A stretch of 64,000 bases of DNA from an uncultured Erythrobacter sp. Lineage in GTDB: Bacteria; Pseudomonadota; Alphaproteobacteria; Sphingomonadales; Sphingomonadaceae. Within the stretch, counting starts at the first letter, position 1. Each line of letters starts with the position of its first letter. The notes under the pieces were generated by a model that saw only the letters and a list, made by a program, of their open reading frames with translations, ran no database searches and was not told the DNA's origin. The position numbers were made by a program, and so were the translations under genes. The stretch is from contig CANNCL010000003.1 of assembly GCA_947503155.1 (NCBI GenBank), positions 620,001 through 684,000 of the forward strand. The letters run 5' to 3'. Shown in pieces: positions 9,946 to 18,189 of the stretch.

Positions 9946-10542
9946 TTAATTCGTAACCCGGTCGGTCAATTCTCGCACGGCGCGTTCCGCTCTGCGGCGG
10001 GTGCGGCGTGTCACCGCGCGGCCCTTATCCGCGGCGCTTCCTGCGACATAACCCGCTTCTCGGCGCAGCTCGCGCGCTTTGGCAGTGGCGCTATCACCAA
10101 TGTCTTCGGCGGTGTCTTTGCCAGCACGAGCGGTGTCCATCGCGTCGTCGATCAACTTAATGCCGTAAGCGACAATCGCATCAGCAAGCAGTGCCCCGAA
10201 CGCAGAACCTCGGCTCTTCACTGCATTTCCGGCTGTTTTTACAGCGCCCGACGCCGCGCCAGAAGCTGCGCTGCTCACCGCACTCGCCGCGCCAGTTGCG
10301 GCGTTCTTTGCGGCGCGCCTACCGGGCTTGCTCATGCCGCCGATCAGTAAACCCACAACGATCGCGCCGCCCAAAACGGTTAGCGGGTTTTCACGAACAT
10401 ATTTGGTTGCCGCTCCAGCCGCTTCTTGCGCTTGATCGGCCAAGGTGCGTTGCGCAATCCGCCGCTCGCTTGCTTCGATCTTTGCACGCAGTTCATCGCG
10501 TTTGGTGTCATCGGACGGGGTAGGGGTGAGGTTATTGCTCAT
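9946..10542 (-). CDS. Small membrane-anchored protein, DUF883/YqjD-like
   Basis: A 198-residue protein with an N-terminal charged helix (KRDELRAKIEASERRIAQRT), one glycine-rich membrane segment (ENPLTVLGGAIVVGLLIGG, about residues 58-76), an Ala/Ser-rich GxxxA-type region and a very basic C-terminus (TRRTRRRAERAVREL). The ENPL...G-rich anchor resembles ElaB/YqjD/DUF883 proteins; in E. coli that family sits in the inner membrane and can bind ribosomes. The frame is open to 10674, but the ATG at 10542 is preceded by CCGGAGACG and overlaps the upstream gene by 11 bases. It is the last of four co-directed genes. Assignment to DUF883 is by pattern only. Confidence 0.65.
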   Translation of the reverse strand: MSNNLTPTPSDDTKRDELRAKIEASERRIAQRTLADQAQEAAGAATKYVRENPLTVLGGAIVVGLLIGGMSKPGRRAAKNAATGAASAVSSAASGAASGAVKTAGNAVKSRGSAFGALLADAIVAYGIKLIDDAMDTARAGKDTAEDIGDSATAKARELRREAGYVAGSAADKGRAVTRRTRRRAERAVRELTDRVTN

Positions 10543-10966
10543 CGTCGTCTCCGGGGGGAAGAGGCTCAGCTTTGGCCGAAATGTCTTCAGATTGTGTTTC
10601 ATTGGCGGCCTTGGCGGCGTTTTCGTTTCCGTCTTCGCTATGGCCGGTTTCAGGCTCATCAGCGGGCTCATCATCTAAGTTTTCCGCTTCCTGCGATAGG
10701 CCCAATATTTCCAAGATCGGTTCCCGCGCCAGCCACAGCAATACTGCGCCAATCAAAGCCGCGATGATGCCGCGATTGTCGTCGGAATGGGTTTTGGCCA
10801 CCTCAAAGACGTCTTTTGCCCCGTCGCCAATCCTGCCGCCGATGCGGTCCGCGACGCCCCTTGCCGATAGGCTGGTGCGGGCATGTGCGATATCCGCCAT
10901 CAAAATTGTCCGGGCGGTGTCGCGCATTTGGCGATCTTCTAGGAAACGTTGGTGGAGTTTACCCAT
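10532..10966 (-). CDS. Small single-span membrane protein, unknown
   Basis: A 144-residue protein not confidently assigned. The N-terminal half is a charged helix (HQRFLEDRQMRDTARTILMAD) followed by GVADRIGGRIGDGAKDVFEVAK, then one membrane helix (NRGIIAALIGAVLLWLAREPILEIL). The C-terminal 50 residues are strongly acidic and low in complexity (DDEPADEPETGHSEDGNEN). It may belong to the DUF3618-like small anchor proteins that occur beside YqjD/YqjE-type genes. Its ATG shares a base with the stop of the upstream holin-like gene and its end overlaps the downstream gene, indicating one operon. Confidence 0.62.
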   Translation of the reverse strand: MGKLHQRFLEDRQMRDTARTILMADIAHARTSLSARGVADRIGGRIGDGAKDVFEVAKTHSDDNRGIIAALIGAVLLWLAREPILEILGLSQEAENLDDEPADEPETGHSEDGNENAAKAANETQSEDISAKAEPLPPGDDDEQ

Positions 10967-11466
10967 CAGGAACCCGCTTTCCCGCCATTTTGCCCATCAT
11001 CTGCGGCAAACAGCGATGACAATATTCCGCCTTGTTTCATCGCGGTGTAGCCGAGCCAAGCGACCAGCAGCAGCAAGACGCCAACAACAATCCCAATCGC
11101 GCCCCAGATCGTAACCAGAGGCGCGAGCGCAATCACCAAGCCCACTGCCAATGCCAAAAAGGCAATGTTCAGCAGGATAAGTCCAACAATCACGCATGCC
11201 AGCGCAATCCCGATCGACTTACCGGCAAGTTTCGCACGGATTTTTTGAAACGCTATCTCTGCCTGAGCGTAAGTGCGGCCATCGTCGATCAATGTCGACA
11301 ATTCGTGCACAATCGATTCGTCAAACCCAGCACTCGTTTCGGTTTCCGGCAAAGCGCCGCAATCTGCGCCTTCATTGGACGCGGTTGAGGATTGGGCAGG
11401 GATGTCGCTTGCGGTATCCGCAGTCCGCGCATCCGATGCGCGATTGCCATCATTCATCCCGTGCAT
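10966..11466 (-). CDS. Holin-like (YqjE/phage holin superfamily) membrane protein
   Basis: A 166-residue protein with an acidic, low-complexity N-terminus, an amphipathic helix (FDESIVHELSTLIDDGRTYAQ) and two long membrane helices (about residues 88-110 and 115-140) before a short basic loop. This matches the phage holin superfamily III / YqjE type, which in chromosomes pairs with YqjD/ElaB-like genes and is not evidence of a prophage. The ATG at 11466 has AGGGG upstream. It is the second gene of the four-gene set and overlaps the third by one base (TGATG). Confidence 0.7.
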   Translation of the reverse strand: MHGMNDGNRASDARTADTASDIPAQSSTASNEGADCGALPETETSAGFDESIVHELSTLIDDGRTYAQAEIAFQKIRAKLAGKSIGIALACVIVGLILLNIAFLALAVGLVIALAPLVTIWGAIGIVVGVLLLLVAWLGYTAMKQGGILSSLFAADDGQNGGKAGS

Positions 11467-11497
11467 TTACCCCTGCCCTTGGACCTCAGTGTGCCTT

Positions 11498-12094
11498 TTA
11501 GTCGTTCGATCCGCGGAACAAACGTGCCAGCAAGAAGCCTGCAACCGCAGCAATGCCGAGCGCGACGCCGGGGCTCTTGCGAACCGCTTCGCGCGCATCA
11601 TCGCCCAATTCTTCGACGCTCTTCGATTCAAGCTTTGCGGAGGTTTCCGCCAATGTGCGCGATGCAGAACGGGCGTAATCGCCATATTGTTCGCCAAAAC
11701 GGTCGTCGATCTGTTCAGCGGTGTCACCAACCACTTTGCCGAAAGAGGCGATTGCGTCGCTAGTGGCGGTTTTGCTTTCGGTGGCGAGTTCGCCAGCACG
11801 AGTGCGGGCCTTTTCGCCGTAAGCTTTGGCGTCTGTCATCAAATCATCTCCTCGGCTCTTGGCCTGTTCGCGGTAATCTTCCGCACGGCTGCCCGCTTCT
11901 GAGCGCAGGGCAACAGCGCCGGCTCTTGCTTCTTCTAGGGCTGCGTTAAAGCGGCTCTTAGCTTCTGCGGTGCCTGATGCTGGTTCAGCTGACTTCGCGG
12001 TCGCTCCCGTCTTCTTTGGTGCGGCCTTTTTTGCAGCGGCCGGTTTACGGGTTGTTCGCTTTGCTGCGGGTTTGGTTGTCTTTGTATCTGCCAT
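11498..12094 (-). CDS. YqjD/ElaB-like anchor protein with histone H1-like N-terminus
   Basis: A 198-residue protein. Residues 1-40 are Lys/Ala/Pro-rich with KPAAKRTTRKPAAAKK-type repeats as in bacterial histone H1-like tails. A long Ala/Glu/Arg-rich helical rod with heptad character follows (about 45-165), and the protein ends in one membrane helix (PGVALGIAAVAGFLLARLF). The ending matches the C-terminal anchor of ElaB/YqjD proteins. The product would place a nucleic-acid or ribosome-binding tail at the inner membrane; that role is inference. It is the first gene of the set and is divergent from eno, with a 194-base shared intergenic region. Confidence 0.68.
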   Translation of the reverse strand: MADTKTTKPAAKRTTRKPAAAKKAAPKKTGATAKSAEPASGTAEAKSRFNAALEEARAGAVALRSEAGSRAEDYREQAKSRGDDLMTDAKAYGEKARTRAGELATESKTATSDAIASFGKVVGDTAEQIDDRFGEQYGDYARSASRTLAETSAKLESKSVEELGDDAREAVRKSPGVALGIAAVAGFLLARLFRGSND

Positions 12095-12237
12095 GGTGTC
12101 TCTTTGCCCTTGATCTGTGCGCTTTGCCAGTGGGAAAGCGCTTGTTTGTTATATGCTAGAAATACGCTGCTTGCGCCGCTTGGTTCCGAAATATAGGGAT
12201 GCCGGAATTAAAGCGAAGCGAGGGTTCCGGGCCCTGA

Positions 12238-13578
<1,341 letters not shown>

Positions 13579-13626
13579 CGCAGGAAGAGGGCGAAGGGCG
13601 TGGGCGAAGTGTGAGGGGCCCGGGCG

Positions 13627-14184
13627 CTAGCCGAAATATTCATCCATCGCGGCGATCCCGCGGTCGGTCAAACGCACCAGCACGCGGCGTTGATCTTCGG
13701 GATCGTGTTCGCGCAGGATAAGCCCATTTTCCGCCAGCACGCCCAGCCAACGCAGGCCCGTTGTCGGGGGCGAGGCGGAACCGATGCATGCGCTCGACAC
13801 AGAAACCGCCTTGTTTTCTGCATGGGCAATGTAGAGGTCGAGCAGAATGTCCCATGCGGGTTCTCCGAACAATTCATCATTGCCGAACAATGCCGCGCGC
13901 CGCCGCCGTTTCGCATAGACCTGCCGCGCTATTTCCGCGCTGGGTAAGCGGGGTTGCTGCTCTTCTGCCAATCTGAATGGTTCTTCATTGCGCCGGTGAA
14001 GCGATCGGCTTGCAGCAACTTCGATCAGATTGCCGCCCGAATGTCCGCCACCCTGCCGCAATTCTTTTGCGATGGTGGAAAGCTGATCAGCGAGAAGTTC
14101 GAGATCAAGCCCGGCGCCGTCCGCATCACTCGTTTCCCGGATCCGTATCCCCGCAAGCATCCGGCCATCCTCTAGCTCTTTCAT
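13627..14184 (-). CDS. MarR family transcriptional regulator
   Basis: A 185-residue protein whose C-terminal 100 residues form a MarR-type winged helix: LFGEPAWDILLDLYIA, the recognition region SACIGSASPPTTGLRWLGVL, and the wing ENGLILREHDPEDQRRVLVRLTDRG. The N-terminal 80 residues are a helical extension without a family signature. MarR proteins usually repress genes and respond to small ligands. It is convergent with eno and has no obvious target gene beside it. A second possible start at 14160 has AGAGG upstream. A palindrome at 14323-14338 in the upstream region could be its operator. Confidence 0.82.
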   Translation of the reverse strand: MKELEDGRMLAGIRIRETSDADGAGLDLELLADQLSTIAKELRQGGGHSGGNLIEVAASRSLHRRNEEPFRLAEEQQPRLPSAEIARQVYAKRRRRAALFGNDELFGEPAWDILLDLYIAHAENKAVSVSSACIGSASPPTTGLRWLGVLAENGLILREHDPEDQRRVLVRLTDRGIAAMDEYFG

Positions 14185-14322
14185 GCGAGCCGCTTTCCGC
14201 CGGCAGCGTCTATAGCGTGCGCCTGCGTGTAGCGGAGCGAGCCGGGCGCCGCCGGATCAATCTGCATCGGATATCTGGGTAACGCCAAGACGGTCTCCAG
14301 TTGCGGAGGCACGCCAAACATT

Positions 14323-14338
14323 GTGATCCCCTGATCAC
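14323..14338. repeat. Palindrome GTGATC-CCCT-GATCAC upstream of the MarR gene
   Basis: Two perfect 6-bp arms separated by four bases, about 140 bp before the MarR start and in a 269-base stretch (14185-14453) with no gene. It has the size of a small dimer-binding site. The rest of that stretch shows no other clear signal, only an AT-rich patch near 14429-14455. Confidence 0.35.
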
Positions 14339-14453
14339 CTGCTGCCCCATCGACGTATTAGGTCAATCGGCATCGGTTGCGCATTACGGAAAAGCGCGTA
14401 GGTCACCGGTAATTGGACGTAAGTTTCTGTAAAAAAGCATAATAAATTTACAA

Positions 14454-14681
14454 TCAGTGAATCACTTGAGGCCGCCCATTTGGGCAGGACAAGCTTGGGT
14501 CACCTGACTTTTGGAGTGCTTTCTCGATCATTTCCAAATTGCTTGCGAGCTGCTCAATCGCGGCGTTTACGTGGATGGCGGCAAGGCCCGCACCCAAGTG
14601 ATCTAGCGACGCCAGCGCACCCTCAAGCACCTTGCGGCATTCTTGCAATTCAATCGTGTCGCCAATTGTTAGATGTATCAC
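14454..14681 (-). CDS. Small hypothetical protein
   Basis: A 75-residue reading frame starting with GTG at 14681, with AGGGAT about eight bases upstream. The predicted product is mostly helical (ECRKVLEGALASLDHLGAG and AIEQLASNLEMIEKAL) and soluble, with no recognised domain. The regular hydrophobic spacing and the ribosome site suggest a real gene, but it is short and isolated between ribH and the MarR gene. The 150 bases upstream (14682-14831) hold no other convincing gene. Confidence 0.45.
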   Translation of the reverse strand: MIHLTIGDTIELQECRKVLEGALASLDHLGAGLAAIHVNAAIEQLASNLEMIEKALQKSGDPSLSCPNGRPQVIH

Positions 14682-14831
14682 GAGGGATCCCTATCCAGTG
14701 CGACCCGGTCTTAGGAGAATTCGGCTTGGTGGGATCGTGATAGGCTGACCTTATGAAGAACTGTATCCGTATAGTTACGTAGTCCGCGCCCGGCTGAGTT
14801 GTCTGGGCGGTGAGATGAGTGATTAACTTTT

Positions 14832-15254
14832 CTACCTGTCAAAACGGCGGGCAAGATCAAGCAGAGCAATCGCAGCTTTGGCCGCTTCGCCGCCTTTGTC
14901 CTTTTGCGCCGGGTCCGCGCGGACCAGAGTTTGCGCTTCATTCTCCGTCGTCAAAATGCCGTTGCCGATGGCAATTCCGTCCATCGTGAGTGCCATAATC
15001 GCACGGGCACTTTCGCCGGCGACGATTTCGAAATGATAAGTTTCACCCCGAATGACGACGCCAATCGCGACGAAACCATCAAATTCGCCGCTATCCGCCG
15101 CAAGTGTGATTGCGCCGGGAATTTCAAGAGCGCCCGGCACAGTCAGCACTTCGGCCTCGTGTCCGGCACTTTCCAACGCCGCCTTTGCGCCTTCGATCAA
15201 CATATCGTTGAATTGGTCGTAGAAACGCGCCTCTACGATGAGAAATTTGGCCAT
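14832..15254 (-). CDS. ribH: 6,7-dimethyl-8-ribityllumazine synthase
   Basis: RibH condenses 5-amino-6-ribitylaminouracil with 3,4-dihydroxy-2-butanone 4-phosphate, the next-to-last step of riboflavin synthesis. The 140-residue protein has the family elements: [20 protein letters not shown], the substrate loop [11 protein letters not shown], and the [18 protein letters not shown] segment with the catalytic histidine. The frame is open to 15359, but the ATG at 15254 has CGGAG upstream and gives the usual length. It starts four bases after the ribBX stop, so the two form an operon and supply consecutive substrates of the pathway. Confidence 0.95.
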   Translation of the reverse strand: MAKFLIVEARFYDQFNDMLIEGAKAALESAGHEAEVLTVPGALEIPGAITLAADSGEFDGFVAIGVVIRGETYHFEIVAGESARAIMALTMDGIAIGNGILTTENEAQTLVRADPAQKDKGGEAAKAAIALLDLARRFDR

Positions 15255-15258
15255 TGGT

Positions 15259-16509
15259 TTACTCCGGGATTTCTTGGTGATCGGTGATGGTAATTCCGTA
15301 ACCATCCAGCGCGACGAGTTCAGGGCGTGAATTGGACAGCAACACCATTTCGTGAACACCCAAATCGGCGAGGATTTGGCTGCCGATACCGATATTGCGA
15401 TGCTCTTCGTCCTGGCTCCATTCGCCGCTAGATCCGACGCGCTGGGTCAGGATGACGATAACGCCGGACCCATGATCGCCAATAGCGCCCATTGCGCGTT
15501 GCAAAGTGCGTTTGCGCGGGCCGGGCGCTCCCAATACGTCGTCGAAAACAGAGATCGGGTGGACACGGGCGAGGGTGGGTTCGCCGGGCGTGACATGGCC
15601 CTTTTGCAAGACATAGGCTTCGCTATTGGCGATGCGGTCGCGGTAAGTGATCATCCGCCAATCGCCGCCATAATCGCTTTCAAAACTGCGTTCACCGAGC
15701 CGTTCGACCAAGTGATCATTGCGCATCCGGTACGCGATAAGGTCACGGATCGTGCCGATTTTGAGGTCATGTTTGCGCGCAAAGGCCACCAGATCATCGA
15801 GCCGCGCCATTGTGCCGTCTTCGTTCATGATCTCGCAGATCACGCCGCTTGGATTGAGACCGGCTAAACGTGAGATGTCCACGGCGGCTTCTGTATGACC
15901 AGCACGGACCAACGTTCCGCCATCGCGCGCTGTCAGGGGAAAGACATGGCCCGGCGTGACGATATCATCCGCGCCCTTCGCCGCATCAATCGCGACAGAT
16001 ATCGTGCGCGCACGGTCCGCCGCGGATATCCCGGTGGTCACGCCTTCTTTTGCCTCGATCGAGATGGTGAAGGCGGTCTGCATACTCTCTTTATTGTTGC
16101 GGCTCATCGGCTCCAGGCCGAGTTGATCAACCCGCGTTTTATCGAGTGCCAGGCAGATCAGCCCGCGACCGTGGGTTGCCATGAAGTTTACCGCAGCAGG
16201 CGTCGCCATTTGCGCAGGGATAATCAGATCGCCTTCATTCTCGCGGTCTTCATCATCGATCAGGATGTACATTCTGCCATTGCGCGCTTCGTCGATAATC
16301 TCTTCGATCCCGACCAGCACTGGGCGCTCGTCATTGGAATCGAGAAATGTCTCAAGCTTTGCGAGGGTTTCAGCGGTGGGGTTCCAATCGGACTCCGCCG
16401 CATCGCGCAAAGTGTTAGCATGAAGACCAGCGGCACGGGCTAGGCCTGCCTTGGTCATGTCTCCGGCGTCGATCAGGTCACGGACGCGTGTGATGATTGA
16501 TGTGGTCAT
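15259..16509 (-). CDS. ribB: RibBX: 3,4-dihydroxy-2-butanone-4-phosphate synthase with N-terminal HTH and degenerate GTP cyclohydrolase II domain
   Basis: The 416-residue protein has three parts. Residues about 5-58 look like a small helix-turn-helix ([20 protein letters not shown] then LHANTLRD). Residues about 66-265 are the DHBP synthase domain, with [13 protein letters not shown], the [13 protein letters not shown] segment and the [15 protein letters not shown] strand; this makes the four-carbon riboflavin precursor from ribulose 5-phosphate. The C-terminal 150 residues align with GTP cyclohydrolase II, but the zinc cysteines are absent: the HSECLTGD-type motif reads HPISVFDD and the RCDC-type motif reads GAPGPRK. 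This matches the RibBX variant known in Proteobacteria, so a separate RibA is expected elsewhere. No Shine-Dalgarno sequence precedes the ATG. Confidence 0.88.
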   Translation of the reverse strand: MTTSIITRVRDLIDAGDMTKAGLARAAGLHANTLRDAAESDWNPTAETLAKLETFLDSNDERPVLVGIEEIIDEARNGRMYILIDDEDRENEGDLIIPAQMATPAAVNFMATHGRGLICLALDKTRVDQLGLEPMSRNNKESMQTAFTISIEAKEGVTTGISAADRARTISVAIDAAKGADDIVTPGHVFPLTARDGGTLVRAGHTEAAVDISRLAGLNPSGVICEIMNEDGTMARLDDLVAFARKHDLKIGTIRDLIAYRMRNDHLVERLGERSFESDYGGDWRMITYRDRIANSEAYVLQKGHVTPGEPTLARVHPISVFDDVLGAPGPRKRTLQRAMGAIGDHGSGVIVILTQRVGSSGEWSQDEEHRNIGIGSQILADLGVHEMVLLSNSRPELVALDGYGITITDHQEIPE

Positions 16510-16520
16510 GGAGGTGTACT

Positions 16521-16558
16521 ATCACATCACAGTGTGATCGCAAGCTAGCTAATGTGAT
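16521..16558. promoter_or_regulatory. TGTGAT-type operator cluster upstream of ribBX
   Basis: A 13-bp perfect dyad ATCACA-G-TGTGAT lies at 16526-16538, 17-29 bp before the ribBX start codon. An extra ATCACA at 16521 overlaps its left arm, and another TGTGAT at 16553-16558 lies exactly 20 bp (two helical turns) from the TGTGAT at 16533. This spacing suits a dimeric regulator on one face of DNA. The regulator could be the helix-turn-helix of RibBX itself; that is inference. I found no sequence resembling the FMN riboswitch here. Confidence 0.55.
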
Positions 16559-16594
16559 ATTGCAATGTGTTTTCGTCAGAAATCGGGCGTGCAG

Positions 16595-16656
16595 ATTTCA
16601 AACCGGACAATTTTCAAACCAGACAATTTTCAAACCTGACAATGCAAACCGAACAA
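16595..16656. repeat. Tandem repeat, 16-bp unit, about 3.9 copies
   Basis: Three full units (16595-16610, 16611-16626, 16627-16642) follow TTTTCAAACCNGACAA, with G, A and T at the N position; the first unit begins with A instead of T. A fourth, 14-base unit (16643-16656) reads TGCAAACCGAACAA. An inverted copy of the nine-base core (GTTTGAAAA) lies at 16689-16697, next to the tRNA-Lys end. The array lies between tRNA-Lys and ribBX. It resembles an iteron-type protein-binding array, but replication slippage is possible. Confidence 0.85.
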
Positions 16657-16698
16657 TGCGTAACGCAGTGGCCAATGGAATCCCGGAAGTTTGAAAAG

Positions 16699-16774
16699 TG
16701 GTGGACCCTGTTGGGATCGAACCAACGACATTCTGATTAAGAGTCAGACGCTCTACCAACTGAGCTAAGGGTCC
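16699..16774 (-). tRNA. tRNA-Lys (anticodon CTT)
   Basis: The minus strand folds into a complete cloverleaf of 76 nt. The acceptor GGACCCT pairs with AGGGTCC, the D arm contains AGCTCAGTTGGTAGAGC, the anticodon loop is CTCTTAA between TCTGA and TCAGA, and the T arm contains GGTTCGATCC. The discriminator is A and CCA is encoded in the DNA. Anticodon CTT reads the lysine codon AAG. Confidence 0.96.
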
Positions 16775-16894
16775 ATACCGATTTAGCAATCGGAGAATGG
16801 TCACAGGCGGGTAGAGCGAATGAGTTCGGTGCCGAATCAGACCCTAACCACCTGAAGGCCGCCGTATAGCGTGCCCTTAAGAGATGAAAAGCAT

Positions 16895-17245
16895 TTATGC
16901 GGCCGCCGTCGACGCATTGTGATCAACAGCCATTTGCAACTGCTGGCGGGCTTCTTCGCTTAATGTGATGGTCGATTCGAAAGCGTCGCCGATATTCCGG
17001 TCGATGATAACGATGCCCGCGCGTTCCAACTCGGCAACGAGATTGAGCGCCGCAGGTTGGTCCAAAGCGGTCGCTGTGTGAAGTTGGCGCAATGTCGTGG
17101 TCATGCCCGCCAATTGGCGTTGATGCACGGCTGACGTAACCTGCGCCATCTGAATCGTTAGTTTGTTCTGACCAACCGGCTTTCTCCGGCGTAGTGCGGA
17201 AAAACGATGACAAATACGTGCTTTAGCGTTCCGCAAGCGGATCAT
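16895..17245 (-). CDS. Small hypothetical protein, possible winged-helix fold
   Basis: A 116-residue protein with no firm family. Residues 1-32 are very basic (RLRNAKARICHRFSALRRRK). The rest is helical and then shows a pattern like a winged helix: ALDQPAALNLVAELERAGIV followed by the hairpin IIDRNIGDAFESTITLSEEAR. That resembles the C-terminal half of MarR-like regulators, but the first helices are atypical. The ATG at 17245 has AGAGG upstream, which supports this start over an internal ATG at 17149. It is divergent from the LuxR-type gene and may share control elements with it. Confidence 0.5.
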   Translation of the reverse strand: MIRLRNAKARICHRFSALRRRKPVGQNKLTIQMAQVTSAVHQRQLAGMTTTLRQLHTATALDQPAALNLVAELERAGIVIIDRNIGDAFESTITLSEEARQQLQMAVDHNASTAAA

Positions 17246-17275
17246 GGCGAACCTCTACCGACAAAAAAAGGGGTG

Positions 17276-17322
17276 CCTGACGGCAGTCAGCGCAAATTGG
17301 GGGGCGCGCGTCTGCCGTCAGG
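17276..17322. repeat. 11-bp inverted repeat in the divergent intergenic region
   Basis: CCTGACGGCAG (17276-17286) and CTGCCGTCAGG (17312-17322) are perfect reverse complements separated by 25 bp. Both arms lie between the small hypothetical gene (start 17245) and the LuxR-type gene (start 17465). It could be a two-site operator or a hairpin in the LuxR mRNA leader. No T run follows, so a terminator is unlikely. Confidence 0.6.
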
Positions 17323-17324
17323 AC

Positions 17325-17336
17325 TTGAACGTTCAA
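17325..17336. promoter_or_regulatory. Perfect 12-bp palindrome TTGAACGTTCAA, candidate LuxR-type operator
   Basis: A perfect palindrome lies just after the 11-bp inverted repeat and 129 bp before the LuxR-type start codon. LuxR-family regulators bind dyads of about 18-20 bp, so a 12-bp core is plausible but short. It is the best candidate for autoregulation of the LuxR-type gene; binding is inference. Confidence 0.4.
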
Positions 17337-17464
17337 CTAATCACCAAATGAACTGGCGGATGCGAACCGAACGCTCGGGCTCCTCAGAGCCTGCGGTCTT
17401 ATCGCCGATGCTTACGTTTACGGAAAGTCGCCCATTTGGGGGACTTCTGGTAACAAGATGTATC

Positions 17465-18175
17465 ATGCAGCGCTATTACGATCAGATAGAAGCATTGACC
17501 GACATTGGAGCCGTGCTTCAATTTGCGCGCGATACAGGTGATCGTCAGGGCGCCGTGCGGATGAGTTATCATGTCACACCTTTATTTGATGAACCGATTT
17601 CGCAAACGACCACCGTCTATGCGGAGGGGTTTAGCAAAGAATGGCTTGAGTGTTACGACCGCGAGGATTTCCGCGCGTCTGATCCCATCCCCAATCGTGT
17701 AATACGGCACGGCGGGTTGATGACCTGGCAAGATGCGATGGATGCAGGGCCGAACACTCCCGAAAATATCACCTATTTCGATGCCATGCGGCAATTTGGC
17801 CTGATCCACGGATTTGGTGTGCCCTTGTTTGGGCCGAATGGACGCGACGCGTATGCTGCGTTCGATTTTGGCCGGCCTATTTCCGAGATTGCGCCTGAAC
17901 CCTTGGGTATTGTGCGCAGCGTCGCGCAGGCCGGGCATCAGCGCATTTGCGTAATTCTGGACGAAAATTCAAAAGTGCCGGCATTGTCCGAGCGTGAGAT
18001 CGAAGTCCTAACATGGGCGGCAAGGGGCAAATCCATCAGCTCGATCGCGGCGATCCTTGATCTGTCACCTGATACTGTGAAGACCTATTCGAAACGCATC
18101 TATGCAAAGCTAGAAGTGTCGGACCGTGTCGGCGCGGTCGTCAAAGCGCTGCGATTGGGATTGGTGCGGGTTTAA
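17465..18175 (+). CDS. LuxR family regulator with autoinducer-binding domain
   Basis: A 236-residue regulator with an N-terminal autoinducer-binding domain and a C-terminal GerE-type helix-turn-helix. All six residues invariant in acyl-homoserine-lactone receptors are present at TraR spacing: W60, Y64, D73, P74, W88 and G116. The three invariant DNA-binding-domain residues, E178, L182 and G188, are there too. It should therefore bind a homoserine-lactone-like signal. No luxI synthase gene lies in the window, so it behaves as a LuxR solo here. The frame is open from 17207, but the ATG at 17465 gives the normal family length; its ribosome site is weak. Confidence 0.85.
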   Translation: MQRYYDQIEALTDIGAVLQFARDTGDRQGAVRMSYHVTPLFDEPISQTTTVYAEGFSKEWLECYDREDFRASDPIPNRVIRHGGLMTWQDAMDAGPNTPENITYFDAMRQFGLIHGFGVPLFGPNGRDAYAAFDFGRPISEIAPEPLGIVRSVAQAGHQRICVILDENSKVPALSEREIEVLTWAARGKSISSIAAILDLSPDTVKTYSKRIYAKLEVSDRVGAVVKALRLGLVRV

Positions 18176-18189
18176 CGCCCGCGCCGCCA

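Noticed and set aside
10966..11466. Prophage remnant suggested by a holin-like protein
   Set aside because: No other phage gene lies nearby and the protein belongs to the chromosomal YqjE-type group found next to YqjD-like genes.
16510..16600. FMN riboswitch upstream of ribBX
   Set aside because: I looked for the conserved RFN-type helices and found none; the leader appears too short.
16595..16774. Integration site of a mobile element at tRNA-Lys
   Set aside because: The tRNA is intact and no duplicated tRNA end, integrase or foreign gene block is present; the nearby repeats do not copy the tRNA.
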